Source: Oceanicola sp. D3
GTDB lineage: Bacteria; Pseudomonadota; Alphaproteobacteria; Rhodobacterales; Rhodobacteraceae
Length of the DNA stretch: 64,000 nucleotides
NCBI RefSeq assembly: GCF_006351965.1
Contig: NZ_CP040932.1
Coordinates: forward strand, 2,666,001 to 2,730,000
Direction of reading: 5' to 3'
Part shown: one piece after another, positions 18,925 to 28,348 of the stretch
Numbering within the stretch: position 1 is the first letter of the stretch
How the letters are laid out: every line of letters starts with the position of its first letter
The notes under the pieces: model-generated
Databases searched by the model: none
What the model saw: only the letters and a program-made list of their open reading frames with translations
What the model was told of the DNA's origin: nothing
Position numbers and translations under genes: made by a program

Positions 18925-20155
18925 CTGTTCCCTCCTCATCCATCAATCCAATACCTGATCTGAAACGATCCAGTCGAAAGCCCGCCGCATCCGGGTGCGG
19001 GCGCTCCTGCGCAATCAGATGCGCCAGCGCAAAGCCAGAGCCGGGCACCGCCTTGAAGCCGCCGTAACACCAGCCGCAATCCAGATAGAGCCCGTCAATC
19101 GGGCCCTTGTCGATGATCGGCGAGCCATCGGGCGTCATATCCATGATCCCACCCCAGGAGCGCAGCACCTTCGCCTTGCCGATCATCGGCATCAGCGTCA
19201 TCCCCGCCTCCATCACATGCTCCGCCATCGGCAGGTTCCCCCGCTGGGCGTAGCTTGGGTAGAAATCGAGATCGCCGCCAAAGACGAGGCCGCCCTTGTC
19301 CGACTGGCTGATGTAGAAGTGCCCCATGCCGAAGCTGATCACATGGTCGATCACCGGCTTCAGCCCCTCGGTCACAAAGGCCTGCAACACGTGGGACTCA
19401 ATCGGCAATCGCAGCCCGGCCAACGCCGCCACCTGTCCGCTGCGCCCCGCCGTAACAATCGCCACCTTCTTGGCCCGGATCGCGCCCCGCGTGGTCTGCA
19501 CACCGCGCACCCGGCCAGCCTCCACGTCGATCCCCGTCACCTCGCAGTTCTCGATCAGGTCCACGCCCCGGCTATCGGCCCCCCGCGCATAGCCCCAAGC
19601 CACCGCGTCATGCCGCGCCGTGCCGCCGCGCGGATGATACAAACCACCGTAGATCGGAAAGCGCCCCTGCTCGAAATCCAGATAAGGCAGCATCCGGCGC
19701 ACACCGTCCCTGTCCAGCAGCACCGCATCATCGCCCTGGTTCACCATCGCATTGCCACGCCGCACAAAGGCATCGCGCTGCCCGTCGGAGTGGAACAGGT
19801 TGATCAGCCCACGCTGAGAATGCATCACGTTGTAGTTGAGATCCGCCGAAAGCCCCTCCCAGAGCTTCAGGCTCATCGAGTAAAACTCCGAATTCCCCGG
19901 CAAGAAGTAGTTGGCCCGCACAATCGTGGTGTTGCGCCCCACATTGCCAAGGCCAAGGCGGCCCTTCTCCAGCACGGCGATGTTCTGCAGCCCATGCTCC
20001 TTGGCGAGGTAATAGGCCGTGCTCAGCCCGTGCCCGCCCCCGCCAATGATAACCACATCATAGTCAGGCTTCGGCTCCGGCTTGCGCCACGCCGGCCGCC
20101 AGCCACGGTTGCCGGTCAGCCCCTCAGTCAGGATCTTCAGAGCGTTGTAGCGCAA
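18902..20155 (-). CDS. soxB: Sarcosine oxidase beta subunit (SoxB)
   Basis: A 417-residue flavoprotein subunit that carries FAD and the covalent FMN site of heterotetrameric sarcosine oxidase. It opens MRYNALKILTEGLTG with PEPKPDYDVVIIGGGGHGL, the dinucleotide-binding loop, and has the DAO-family segment GGIMDMTPDGSPIIDKGP near the C-terminus. Length fits the family. It is the first gene of the cluster soxB - two secreted paralogs - soxD - soxA/G on the minus strand. The pathway degrades sarcosine from glycine betaine or choline, common marine osmolytes. Confidence 0.95.
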   Translation of the reverse strand: MRYNALKILTEGLTGNRGWRPAWRKPEPKPDYDVVIIGGGGHGLSTAYYLAKEHGLQNIAVLEKGRLGLGNVGRNTTIVRANYFLPGNSEFYSMSLKLWEGLSADLNYNVMHSQRGLINLFHSDGQRDAFVRRGNAMVNQGDDAVLLDRDGVRRMLPYLDFEQGRFPIYGGLYHPRGGTARHDAVAWGYARGADSRGVDLIENCEVTGIDVEAGRVRGVQTTRGAIRAKKVAIVTAGRSGQVAALAGLRLPIESHVLQAFVTEGLKPVIDHVISFGMGHFYISQSDKGGLVFGGDLDFYPSYAQRGNLPMAEHVMEAGMTLMPMIGKAKVLRSWGGIMDMTPDGSPIIDKGPIDGLYLDCGWCYGGFKAVPGSGFALAHLIAQERPHPDAAGFRLDRFRSGIGLMDEEGTGAQHNLH

Positions 20156-20365
20156 ACCAGCCCCCTAAACTGCCCCCAGAAAACCAGCCCGCCCACACGA
20201 AAACAAGGCCATTAACGACACCCCGCGTCGCTCACGGCCCCGGTTCATTTTTTTTCTGCAAATATCCACCAAATCTCTTTCGGTACCCGCCCAAAGCGCA
20301 AGCTCCGGGTCGCCTGCCGGGCGCATGCCGGGCCACAACACCCCGGCAAAGCAAGGAGCCAGCCC

Positions 20366-20833
20366 ATGAGTTTTCGCATCACCGGCCTCGATCCCGCCCC
20401 CTTCCGCCCGCTCTAAGGGCTCCCCGAGGCTGAACTCGCCCAGCGCGGTGCCCTCCGGATGACGGTCAACGCCCAGCCCGGCTTCCCCGACCGGATCACA
20501 ATGGAAGACGTCCCCAAGGGCGAAACCGTCCTCCTGCTCAACCACACCTGCATGCCCAAACCCTCGCCCTACCGCACCAGCCACGCGATTTTCGTGCGCG
20601 AGGGCGCGCGCAAGCCCTATGACGCCACCGGCGAGGTGCCCCAAGTCATGCACCGCCGAATGCTCTCGCTGCGGGGCTTCGACCATACGGGCATGATGCT
20701 GGAAGCCGATCTGGCAGAGGGCGACGCCATCGCCGAGGCCATCCTGCGCCTCTTCTCCAACCGGGCAATTACCGAAATTCACGCCCATAACGCAGCTCGC
20801 GGCTGCTACTCGGGCCTGATCACCCGCGCCTGA
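20366..20833 (+). pseudogene. DUF1203 family protein gene interrupted by an in-frame stop
   Basis: From ATG 20366, with AGGAG 6 bases upstream, the frame reads MSFRITGLDPAPFRPL, then TAA (20414-20416), then continues as GLPEAELAQRGALR and MTVNAQPGFPDRI to a stop at 20831-20833. DUF1203 proteins normally read straight through this region, with an aromatic residue at the stop position. The rest (HAIFVREGARKPYDATGEVP to ARGCYSGLITRA) is intact. Either a single base changed a Tyr codon to TAA, or a shortened 124-residue protein is made from ATG 20459, or the base is a sequencing error. No other damage is seen, so the change would be recent. Confidence 0.75.
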
Positions 20834-20842
20834 GCCTGCAAA

Positions 20843-20893
20843 GGGAGGGCAAAGCGCGCGGGGTGGGCGGGCGGGAGCGCGCTTTGCCCTCCC
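20843..20893. terminator. Long perfect inverted repeat between convergent genes
   Basis: GGGAGGGCAAAGCGCGC (20843-20859) is repeated exactly as its reverse complement at 20877-20893 around a 17-base G-rich loop. It lies between the ends of the DUF1203 gene and gdhA and could stop transcription from both sides, though neither arm is followed by a T-run. Confidence 0.6.
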
Positions 20894-20905
20894 GCCCGGT
20901 CCGTC

Positions 20906-22336
20906 CTACAGCCCCTTGGCCCGGTAGCTCGCCGCCACCTTGGCGATCGAGGCAAGGTAGGCCGCGGTGCGCAGGTCGTTCACGCCCTTGCGCTCATGCC
21001 AAATCTCCGAGATCGACTGATAGGCAATCCGCATCGTGTCATCGAGGCCCGAGCGCACCAGCTCCAGTTCATCGGCACCGCGCAGGTACTTTTCCTTGAA
21101 CGTCGGCGTCATCGACCACGCATCACCCAGGTGCCGGTCGAGCCGCTCCAGCTCGTCGATGATCAGCTGGTGGCGCGCCTCCTCCTGCCGCCTCTGCATC
21201 CGGCCAAAGCGAATATGGCTGAGGTTCTTCACCCACTCGAAGTAACTCACCGTCACACCGCCCGCGTTGGCATACATGTCGGGGATAATCACACAGCCCC
21301 GCTCGCGCAGGATCTCGTCGGCCCCAGCCGTCACCGGGCCATTGGCGGCCTCGATGATCAGCGGTGCCTTCACCCGCGCGGCATTTTCGAGGTTGATCAC
21401 CCCCTCCATCGCCGCCGGAATGAGAATGTCGCACTCCTCCTCCAGCACCTTGGCGCCCTCGGCCGTGTGGTTGGCATCCGGAAAGCCGCTGACCCCGCCA
21501 TGCTTGACGATCCACGCCCGCACCGCTTCCACATCCAGCCCGGCCTCCGAAAACAGCGCCCCGTCATGCTCGATGATCCCGGTGATCTTGCAGCCATCCT
21601 CCTTCTGCAAGAACAGCGCAGCGTGATAGCCCACATTGCCGAGGCCCTGCACGATTACCCGCTTGCCATCAAGCTTGCCCTCCAGCTTGGCCGCCTTCAC
21701 ATCCTCCGGGTGGCGGAAGAACTCGCGCAGCGCATATTGCACGCCCCGCCCCGTCGCCTCCGTGCGGCCCTGAATGCCGCCGCCGTTGATCGGCTTGCCC
21801 GTCACGCAGGCCGCGCCGTTGATATCGGTGGTGTTCATCCGCTTGTATTGGTCGGCGATCCACGCCATCTCGCGCTCACTGGTGCCCATGTCGGGCGCGG
21901 GCACATTCTGGGCCGGGTTGATCAGGTCGCGCTTGATGAGTTCATAGGCAAAGCGGCGGGTAATCCGCTCCATCTCTTCTTCGTCATAATCGCGCGGGTT
22001 GATGCACAGCCCCCCTTTGGAGCCACCAAACGGCGCTTCCACCAGCGCACATTTATAGGTCATCAGCGCGGCGAGCGCCTCCACCTCGTCCTGATTGACG
22101 CTGAGCGCAAAGCGAATGCCCCCTTTCACCGGCTCCATATGCTCCGAATGCACACTCCGGTATCCGGTGAAGGTCTCGATCTTGCCACGCAACCGCACCC
22201 CGAAGCGCACGGTATAGGTGGCGTTGCAGACCCGGATCTTCTCCTCCAGCCCCGGCGGAAGATCCATCAACGCGACCGCGCGGTTGAACATCATGTCAAC
22301 GGACTGACGGAATGTGGGTTCGTTCTTGGGCGCCAT
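20906..22336 (-). CDS. gdhA: Glutamate dehydrogenase
   Basis: A 476-residue Glu/Leu/Phe/Val dehydrogenase. The substrate domain has KGGIRFALSVNQDEVEAL, the catalytic-lysine region APFGGSKGG and PAPDMGTSEREM; the coenzyme domain has VIVQGLGNVGYHAALFL. It interconverts glutamate and 2-oxoglutarate plus ammonia in the cytoplasm. Coenzyme preference cannot be fixed by eye. GGGAGGAG lies 6 bases before the ATG. A palindrome 84 bp upstream may be an operator. It stands alone between an intergenic region and the hairpin at its 3' end. Confidence 0.95.
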   Translation of the reverse strand: MAPKNEPTFRQSVDMMFNRAVALMDLPPGLEEKIRVCNATYTVRFGVRLRGKIETFTGYRSVHSEHMEPVKGGIRFALSVNQDEVEALAALMTYKCALVEAPFGGSKGGLCINPRDYDEEEMERITRRFAYELIKRDLINPAQNVPAPDMGTSEREMAWIADQYKRMNTTDINGAACVTGKPINGGGIQGRTEATGRGVQYALREFFRHPEDVKAAKLEGKLDGKRVIVQGLGNVGYHAALFLQKEDGCKITGIIEHDGALFSEAGLDVEAVRAWIVKHGGVSGFPDANHTAEGAKVLEEECDILIPAAMEGVINLENAARVKAPLIIEAANGPVTAGADEILRERGCVIIPDMYANAGGVTVSYFEWVKNLSHIRFGRMQRRQEEARHQLIIDELERLDRHLGDAWSMTPTFKEKYLRGADELELVRSGLDDTMRIAYQSISEIWHERKGVNDLRTAAYLASIAKVAASYRAKGL

Positions 22337-22772
22337 GGCGCACTCCTCCCTTGTCGATGGACCCGCCGCATTCTGCGAGCGGACTCGGGGTGATGCTAAC
22401 GGGGCCTATAGCCGATGACACATGAAAACTTCATGTAGGCCGCCGCCCACCACCATATCCGCGCCACATTCCCCCGCCCCTCACCAGCCCCACCCGGGCC
22501 AAAACAGGGCAATTCCCGCCCAAAGCGACGAGTTTACGCTGGGTGATTCCCCGCACGGAGCAACGGCGAAAAGAAACAAACCCAAATCCTCACCACCCAC
22601 TGTTTCCGATTACATGCCACATTCCGATCTATTTGCGGCAAATTCCCCCCAAAAAAGGCCCCGGAGCGGCAAAAATGGCGGAATTTCCTAAATCGCTCTT
22701 CAAATGAGGCTCGAATGTGGAGATATATGTTCACAACTCAGGTGGGGGCCTGACAACACCGGTGCCCCGACC
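22337..22772. other. Divergent intergenic region, gdhA / TadG-like 1
   Basis: About 435 bp with no convincing gene. It contains the palindrome at 22420-22436. Nearer the TadG-like gene is a lower-GC stretch (22600-22740) with the motif GGTGGGGGCC at 22741-22750, which is also found upstream of the second TadG-like gene (at about 24520-24529). Confidence 0.5.
22420..22436. promoter_or_regulatory. Palindrome upstream of gdhA
   Basis: ACATGAAAACTTCATGT: 7-bp arms around 3 bases, 84 bp before the gdhA start. Size and place suit a dimeric repressor or activator site; the binding protein is unknown. Confidence 0.4.
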
Positions 22773-24167
22773 ATGACCGAGCTGAGATCCACCCCCACCG
22801 AAAGCCAGAGCCGCTTCTCTGCCTTCGCGCGTGACGAAGACGGCGGTCTCATCATCTTCTCGCTGTTCCTCTTCGTCTGCATGATGCTCGCCGTGGGCCT
22901 CTCGATTGACGTGATGCGCACCGAAATGGCCCGCACCCGCCTGCAAAACGTCGCTGACAATGCCGTGCTCGCCGCGGCCTCCATGGAACAGACGATCGCC
23001 CCCGAGACCGTGGTCAACGACTATTTTGAAAAGGCCGGCCTCGCCAGCAACCTCGATGGCGTTACCGTGTCTCAGGGTGCCAACTACAAGACAGTTTCTG
23101 CCAAAACCAACACCAAGCTGCCGATGTATTTCCTCGGCATGGTCGGGATCGACAAGATGGAGGCCAAGTCGGAAGGCACCGCCACCGCAGGCTATACCGA
23201 CGTCGAAGTCAGCCTCGTGCTCGATATCACCGGCTCAATGGGCTCCAACAACAAGCTGCCCAACCTCAAAAGCGCCGCCAAGGATTTTGTCGATACCGTG
23301 CTCGACCCGTCCCAGCCGGGCTCTGTCTCGCTCAGCCTCGTCCCCTACTCCGCACAGGTCAACATCGGTGCCGATATGATGGCCGAGCTGAACGTGCCGC
23401 AAGAGCATAGCTTCACCCATTGCGTCGACTTCCAAGAGGCCGACTTCACAGGCACCGGCGTGTCACTCACCCAGCAATACAAGCACATGCAGCACTTCCA
23501 GTATTACCCATCGGAAACCACGCCGATCGACAACCCCGGCTGCGTGCAGCAGAGCTATGAGCAGGTCACACCGCACAGCCAGAACAACGCGGCCCTGAAA
23601 GCCCAGATCAACCAGTTCCAGGCCCGTGCCAACACCGCCATCCACCTCGGCATGAAGTGGGGCGTGGCGCTGCTCGACCCCTCGATGCAGCCGGTGATCC
23701 AGAGCATGGCCGCCAAAGGCAAGGCAGACGCCGCCTTCGCCAACCGCCCCTTTAGCTACAGCCGCCCGAACACCTCCAAGGTGGTCGTGCTGATGACCGA
23801 CGGCGAAAACGTCGATACCGTTCGCCTGAGGGATCAGTACTACAACAGCCAAAACGAAATCGACCGCTGGAACGCGGAGTCGGTCTACGACTACGCCACC
23901 AGCAAAGGCCACAACTGGCAGTCCTACATCGAAACAAAGTACTCCGCCTCCAAGGCCGACAGCATGCTCAGCAACATTTGCGACGCCGCCAAGGCGCAGG
24001 GCATCATCGTCTACACCGTGGGCTTCGAAGTCAGCACCCACAGCGCCAACGTGATGCGCAACTGCGCTTCGACCCCCTCGCACTACTTCGATGTGAGCGG
24101 CACCGAAATCTCCGAAGCCTTCGCTGCCATCGCCCGCAACATCAGCTCGCTGCGCCTCACCAACTGA
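22773..24167 (+). CDS. TadG-like VWA pilus-assembly protein, copy 1
   Basis: A 464-residue protein with a short cytoplasmic N-terminus, one membrane helix (about 25-46: GGLIIFSLFLFVCMMLAVG, TadE/G type) and a large extracytoplasmic part carrying a von Willebrand A domain. The MIDAS is DITGSMGS at 151-158, with later VLMTDGENVDTV. TadG-like proteins act in Flp pilus or surface adhesion systems, but no Flp pilin or secretion ATPase gene is in the window. ATG 22773 is chosen because the upstream extension is not conserved with copy 2. It is strikingly similar to copy 2, by eye about four of five residues, pointing to a recent tandem duplication. Confidence 0.8.
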   Translation: MTELRSTPTESQSRFSAFARDEDGGLIIFSLFLFVCMMLAVGLSIDVMRTEMARTRLQNVADNAVLAAASMEQTIAPETVVNDYFEKAGLASNLDGVTVSQGANYKTVSAKTNTKLPMYFLGMVGIDKMEAKSEGTATAGYTDVEVSLVLDITGSMGSNNKLPNLKSAAKDFVDTVLDPSQPGSVSLSLVPYSAQVNIGADMMAELNVPQEHSFTHCVDFQEADFTGTGVSLTQQYKHMQHFQYYPSETTPIDNPGCVQQSYEQVTPHSQNNAALKAQINQFQARANTAIHLGMKWGVALLDPSMQPVIQSMAAKGKADAAFANRPFSYSRPNTSKVVVLMTDGENVDTVRLRDQYYNSQNEIDRWNAESVYDYATSKGHNWQSYIETKYSASKADSMLSNICDAAKAQGIIVYTVGFEVSTHSANVMRNCASTPSHYFDVSGTEISEAFAAIARNISSLRLTN

Positions 24168-24548
24168 TCGCACCGCACATAGCCACCAAACGGCCCGCGC
24201 CGCCCGACAAGGCCGCGCGGGCCGTGTGCGTGAGTGGCGCCCTCCAATGGACCGGCGGCCCAGCGTACCTGCGGTTCCCGAACCTCCCCTGAAGCTCCCT
24301 GCCGCCCAACACTCCGGCCAGTGATTCTCCCCCTTCTGCCACATTCATTTTCAACAGTTCCGCGCAGAACCGAGACTGTTTCCGTTTCCGTTTCTAATTG
24401 ACGGGCAATTATGTCCATTTCGCCTCAATTAAGTCCCGATTTAGCGATTTTCCGGGCTCTCTGCCTTTTTCCCTAACGGAACGTGACCGAATTGGGGCAA
24501 TATTGTCTCAATAACCGGGTGGGGGCCCAGTTTCCGGCGGTGCATGCC
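24168..24548. other. Intergenic region between TadG-like copies 1 and 2
   Basis: About 380 bp. A 10-bp perfect hairpin CGGCCCGCGC/GCGCGGGCCG lies at 24191-24224, likely ending transcription of copy 1, though without a T-run. Bases 24370-24470 are AT-richer than the surroundings, with a short TTTCCG triplet repeat and several ATTG/AATT elements, so a promoter for copy 2 is likely there. Confidence 0.5.
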
Positions 24549-25937
24549 ATGACCAAGATCCAAAATTCATCTCGCTTTGATCGCCTCGATCGCTTCGCGC
24601 GTGAAGAGGACGGCGGTCTCATCATCTTCTCGCTCTTCCTCTTCGTCTGCATGATGCTCGCCGTTGGCATCGGCATCGACGTGATGCGCACCGAGATGGC
24701 CCGCACCCGCCTGCAAAACACCGCCGACTCCGCCGTGCTCGCCGCGGCCTCGATGGAACAGTCGATGGATCCCCACACCGTGGTGCAGGACTACTTCGAA
24801 AAGGCCGGCCTCGCCGACAACCTCGAAGGCATCACCGTCACCCAGGGCGCCAACTACAAAACCGTCTCCGCCAACACCAACACCAAACTGCCGATGTTCT
24901 TCCTCGGCATGGTCGGTATCGACAAGATGGAGGCCAAGTCGCACGGCACCGCCACCGCAGGCTACACCGATGTGGAAGTCAGCCTCGTGCTCGACGTCAC
25001 CGGCTCCATGGGCTCCAACAACAAGCTGCCCAACCTGAAAACCGCCGCGAAGGAATTTGTCGACACCGTGCTGGACCCAAACCAGCCCGGCTCGGTCTCG
25101 CTCAGCCTCGTGCCCTATTCCGCCCAGGTGAACATCGGTGCCGAGATGATCGGCGAACTCAACGTGCCGCTCTCCCACCCCCATTCCTACTGCGTGGATT
25201 TTGAGGCGGCCGACTTCACCAGCGCCAGCGTATCGCTCACCAAGCAATACGACCACATGCAGCACTTCCAATACTACAGCTCGGCCTCCACCCCGATCGA
25301 CAACCCCGGCTGCGTTCAGCAAAGCTACGAGCAGGTCACGCCCTTCTCGCAAAACCGGGCCGCCCTCAAGGGCCAGATCGACCAGTTTCAGGCCCGCGCC
25401 AACACCGCCATCCACCTCGGCATGAAGTGGGGCGTGGCCCTGCTCGACCCCTCGATGCAGCCGGTGATCCAAACGCTCGCCGCCTCCGGCCACGCCGATG
25501 CCGCCTTTGCCAACCGGCCCTATTCCTACAGCCGCGCCAACACGCAAAAGATCGTCGTGCTGATGACCGATGGCGAAAACGTCAACACCGTGCGCCTCAA
25601 GCCCCAGCATTACGACTCGGGCGATGAGATCGAGCGCTGGTACCAGCACTCCGTTGTCGCCTACGCGTCCAGCAAAGGCCAGAACTGGCAGAACTACGTC
25701 GAAACCCGCTACAGCTCTTCCACCGCCGATACGATGCTCGGCAACATCTGCGACGCCGCCAAGGCGCAGGGCATCACTGTCTATACCATCGGCTTCGAAG
25801 TGAGCACCCACAGCGGCAACGTGATGCGCAACTGCGCCACCACTCCGGCCCACTACTTCGATGTGAGCGGCACCGAAATCTCCGATGCCTTCGCCGCCAT
25901 CGCACGTAACATCAGCACGCTCCGTCTCACCAACTGA
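24549..25937 (+). CDS. TadG-like VWA pilus-assembly protein, copy 2
   Basis: A 462-residue near-duplicate of copy 1: the same TadE/G helix (FSLFLFVCMMLAVGIGIDV), VWA MIDAS DVTGSMGS, the VLMTDGENVNTV segment and the C-terminal SGTEISDAFAAIARNIS. Most differences lie in the N-terminal 15 residues and in the QHYDSGDEIERW loop, so the ligand-facing loops may have diverged. ATG 24549 is chosen by alignment with copy 1. It has its own upstream region, so it may be regulated separately. Confidence 0.8.
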   Translation: MTKIQNSSRFDRLDRFAREEDGGLIIFSLFLFVCMMLAVGIGIDVMRTEMARTRLQNTADSAVLAAASMEQSMDPHTVVQDYFEKAGLADNLEGITVTQGANYKTVSANTNTKLPMFFLGMVGIDKMEAKSHGTATAGYTDVEVSLVLDVTGSMGSNNKLPNLKTAAKEFVDTVLDPNQPGSVSLSLVPYSAQVNIGAEMIGELNVPLSHPHSYCVDFEAADFTSASVSLTKQYDHMQHFQYYSSASTPIDNPGCVQQSYEQVTPFSQNRAALKGQIDQFQARANTAIHLGMKWGVALLDPSMQPVIQTLAASGHADAAFANRPYSYSRANTQKIVVLMTDGENVNTVRLKPQHYDSGDEIERWYQHSVVAYASSKGQNWQNYVETRYSSSTADTMLGNICDAAKAQGITVYTIGFEVSTHSGNVMRNCATTPAHYFDVSGTEISDAFAAIARNISTLRLTN

Positions 25938-26293
25938 CGGCCCCCAACCGCAACCCGGGGGCTGGAGGATGCGAAAGATGATGAAGCAAGATCCGCACCC
26001 GCTGCCGAAGCCCGCTTCGGCCACGCCTGCCAGCGCCTCGGCGCAGGGGCTGCAGGTCGCTCGGGGGGGCGGTGGCCGGGGAGCTGGGCTGGGGGGCCCG
26101 CACCCCGGCCATCAGCGCCCAGCCCGCCGCGCCGCGCCTCAATTGCAAAGGTTAATTCCTGATTTGAGACGGGGTTTCGCCCCATTTTCGACACCCTCAT
26201 ACCGGCAAATGCCCCAGCGCGACCTGCGTTTGATGAAGGGCACACTGCCCGGAACGGCACAGGTCTTGCGGCAAATGCAAAGGACCAGCCGGT
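25938..26293. other. Intergenic region between TadG-like copies 2 and 3
   Basis: About 355 bp. A plus-strand frame (GGGGCTGGAGG then ATGCGAAAG) is open and runs into the next gene, but its product is low complexity, so I leave it out. A small hairpin GGGGTTTCGCCCC lies near 26171-26183, with lower-GC DNA just before it (26145-26170); a promoter for copy 3 is plausible. Confidence 0.4.
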
Positions 26294-27730
26294 ATGGCCC
26301 AGATGAAAAATCTGATCACTGCGGGGGCGGAGAAAGAACAAGCGCAGAAGGGGGCAATCGGCCGCCTGAAACGCTTTGCCGAGGAGACCGAGGGCAACCT
26401 CATCCTCTTCGCGCTCTTCCTGCTCGTCTGCATGTGCATGGCCGTCGGAATCGGTATTGATGTCATGCGCTTCGAGATGACACGAACCAAGCTGCAGAAC
26501 ACCCTCGACAGGGCCGTTCTCGCAGCCGCCGACATGGACCAGACGCTGGACCCCGAGGAAGTCGTCGCCGATTACTTCTCCCGCGCCGGTCTCGGCGACT
26601 TCAACATCGACGTCACCGTTGATGAGGGTCTGAACTACCGCAACGTTCAGGCCACCACCGAAGCCGAGATCAAAACGCTGCTGATGCGCATGGTGGGCGT
26701 CAAGACATTCACCGCACCAGCTTCGGGCACCGCCGAAGAACGTGTGTCCAACGTCGAAATCTCCCTCGTCCTCGATATCTCGGGTTCGATGGGCTCGAAC
26801 CACAAGATCAACAACCTGCGCAGCGCCGCCAAGGACTTTGTGGATTCAGTCGTCGTCGATGACGCTGATGGCCAGATCTCGCTCAGCCTCGTGCCCTACA
26901 CCGCCCAGGTCAACGCTGGCCCCAACATCTTCAACCAGCTCCAGAAAAACAACAACGGCCGCCACAGCTACTCCCACTGCATCGACTTCGATTCCTCGGA
27001 CTTCGACACCACGACGATCTCGATGACGAAGAACTACCAGCAGATGCAGCACTTCGAGTGGTCGAGCGAAAACTACCGCCCGATCCGCAACCCCGGCTGC
27101 CCGATGCGGGACTACGAGCGTATCGTGGCCCTGAGCAAGAACACCGCGGAGCTGAAAGACACCATCGACGACTACCGCGCCCGCGCCAACACCGCGATCC
27201 ACATCGGCATGAAGTGGGGCACCGCCCTGCTCGACCCTTCGATGCGCACGATCGTGAACAACCTGCGCGCCGCCAACGTGGTGGATGATGCCTTCATCGA
27301 CCGTCCCGCCGACTACGACGACGACGAGACCCTCAAGGTCGTGGTGCTGATGACCGACGGCGAAAACGTGGATACCTACCGGATTCAGAGCTGGGCCTAT
27401 AACTCCAACTCCGAATATGCCCACTGGGACAAATATCCGCTGTGGTACTACCTCTACCGCTACGTGAACTCGCGCAACCGCTCGCAGTATTACTACCGCA
27501 AGTACTCGGCCAGCCAGGCTGACACGATGCTCGACAACATCTGCACCGCCGCCAAGAGCGCCGGGATCACCGTGTTCACCATTGGCTTTGAAGTCACCAA
27601 CCACTCTGCCGGCGTGATGCAAGACTGCGCCTCCTCGCCCTCCCACTTCTTCCGGGTGGAAGGCACCGAGATCTCCGAGGCCTTCTCGGCCATCGCACGG
27701 CAAATCAACCAGCTGCGTCTGCTCAACTGA
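26294..27730 (+). CDS. TadG-like VWA pilus-assembly protein, copy 3
   Basis: A 478-residue, more diverged member of the same set: TadE/G helix near residues 35-55 (LILFALFLLVCMCMAVG), VWA MIDAS DISGSMGS, then VVLMTDGENVDTY. It has a Tyr-rich insert (WYYLYRYVNSRNRSQYYYRK) before the conserved NICTAAKSAGITVFTIGFEV, absent from copies 1 and 2. The gene runs into the TadE-like gene with a TGATG overlap, so this copy is co-transcribed with the two TadE-like genes and may be the ancestral member. Confidence 0.82.
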   Translation: MAQMKNLITAGAEKEQAQKGAIGRLKRFAEETEGNLILFALFLLVCMCMAVGIGIDVMRFEMTRTKLQNTLDRAVLAAADMDQTLDPEEVVADYFSRAGLGDFNIDVTVDEGLNYRNVQATTEAEIKTLLMRMVGVKTFTAPASGTAEERVSNVEISLVLDISGSMGSNHKINNLRSAAKDFVDSVVVDDADGQISLSLVPYTAQVNAGPNIFNQLQKNNNGRHSYSHCIDFDSSDFDTTTISMTKNYQQMQHFEWSSENYRPIRNPGCPMRDYERIVALSKNTAELKDTIDDYRARANTAIHIGMKWGTALLDPSMRTIVNNLRAANVVDDAFIDRPADYDDDETLKVVVLMTDGENVDTYRIQSWAYNSNSEYAHWDKYPLWYYLYRYVNSRNRSQYYYRKYSASQADTMLDNICTAAKSAGITVFTIGFEVTNHSAGVMQDCASSPSHFFRVEGTEISEAFSAIARQINQLRLLN

Positions 27731-28344
27731 TGGGGGCCCTGATGCCGACAGACCAAATGCACAAGCCGGAGCGGCGACCTCGCCGCATCCCGGGCGGGCC
27801 CGCGAGCAAACTCGCGGCCCGTCTGCTCCGCTTCCGTCGCCGTGAAGAGGGCAACACCACGATCGAATTCGTGATCCTCTTCCCGATCTTCATCATTATT
27901 TTCATGTCCTGTTTCGAACTGGGCATGCTGATGACCCGGCAGGTGATGCTGGAGCGTGCGCTCGACCTTTCGGTTCGCGATTTGCGCCTTGGCCACTGGA
28001 AGCCCCCCACGCATGACGAGCTGAAAAAGGCCCTCTGCGACCGCGCGGGCGTCATTCCCGATTGCTTGAACTCAATGCTGATCGAGCTGCAACCGGTGTC
28101 GAAGACAACCTGGACGCCCCTTCCCCCACAGGCCACCTGCGTTGACAAGTCTGCCCCGATCCAGCCGGTGACCACCTTCAACGGTGGCAATGAAAACCAA
28201 ATGATGATCGTGCGCGCCTGCGCTGTCACGAAGCCTTGGTTCGTCGCAACGGCGCTCGGTCTGAAACTGCCTTTGGTCGATGGGGAGAATTACGCAATCG
28301 TGTCTTCCTCGGCCTTCGTTAATGAACCCGGCGCAGGAGGCTGA
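27730..28344 (+). CDS. TadE-like pseudopilin-domain protein 1
   Basis: A 204-residue protein with a basic N-terminus, then the TadE motif EEGNTTIEFVILFPIFIIIF, whose Glu next to the hydrophobic helix is typical of TadE-like proteins. The periplasmic part has several Cys. The first ATG overlaps the preceding stop codon (TGATG); ATG 27742 with GGGGG before it is a good alternative start. It forms an operon with copy 3 of TadG and the next gene. Confidence 0.8.
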   Translation: MGALMPTDQMHKPERRPRRIPGGPASKLAARLLRFRRREEGNTTIEFVILFPIFIIIFMSCFELGMLMTRQVMLERALDLSVRDLRLGHWKPPTHDELKKALCDRAGVIPDCLNSMLIELQPVSKTTWTPLPPQATCVDKSAPIQPVTTFNGGNENQMMIVRACAVTKPWFVATALGLKLPLVDGENYAIVSSSAFVNEPGAGG

Positions 28345-28348
28345 TGCC

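Noticed and set aside
22422-22691. An 89-codon frame in the gdhA-tadG intergenic region
   Set aside because: Pro/His-rich product, no ribosome site, and it overlaps the palindrome and probable promoters.
25885-26460. A 191-codon plus-strand frame between TadG-like copies 2 and 3
   Set aside because: Low-complexity product and it overlaps the start of copy 3 in another frame.
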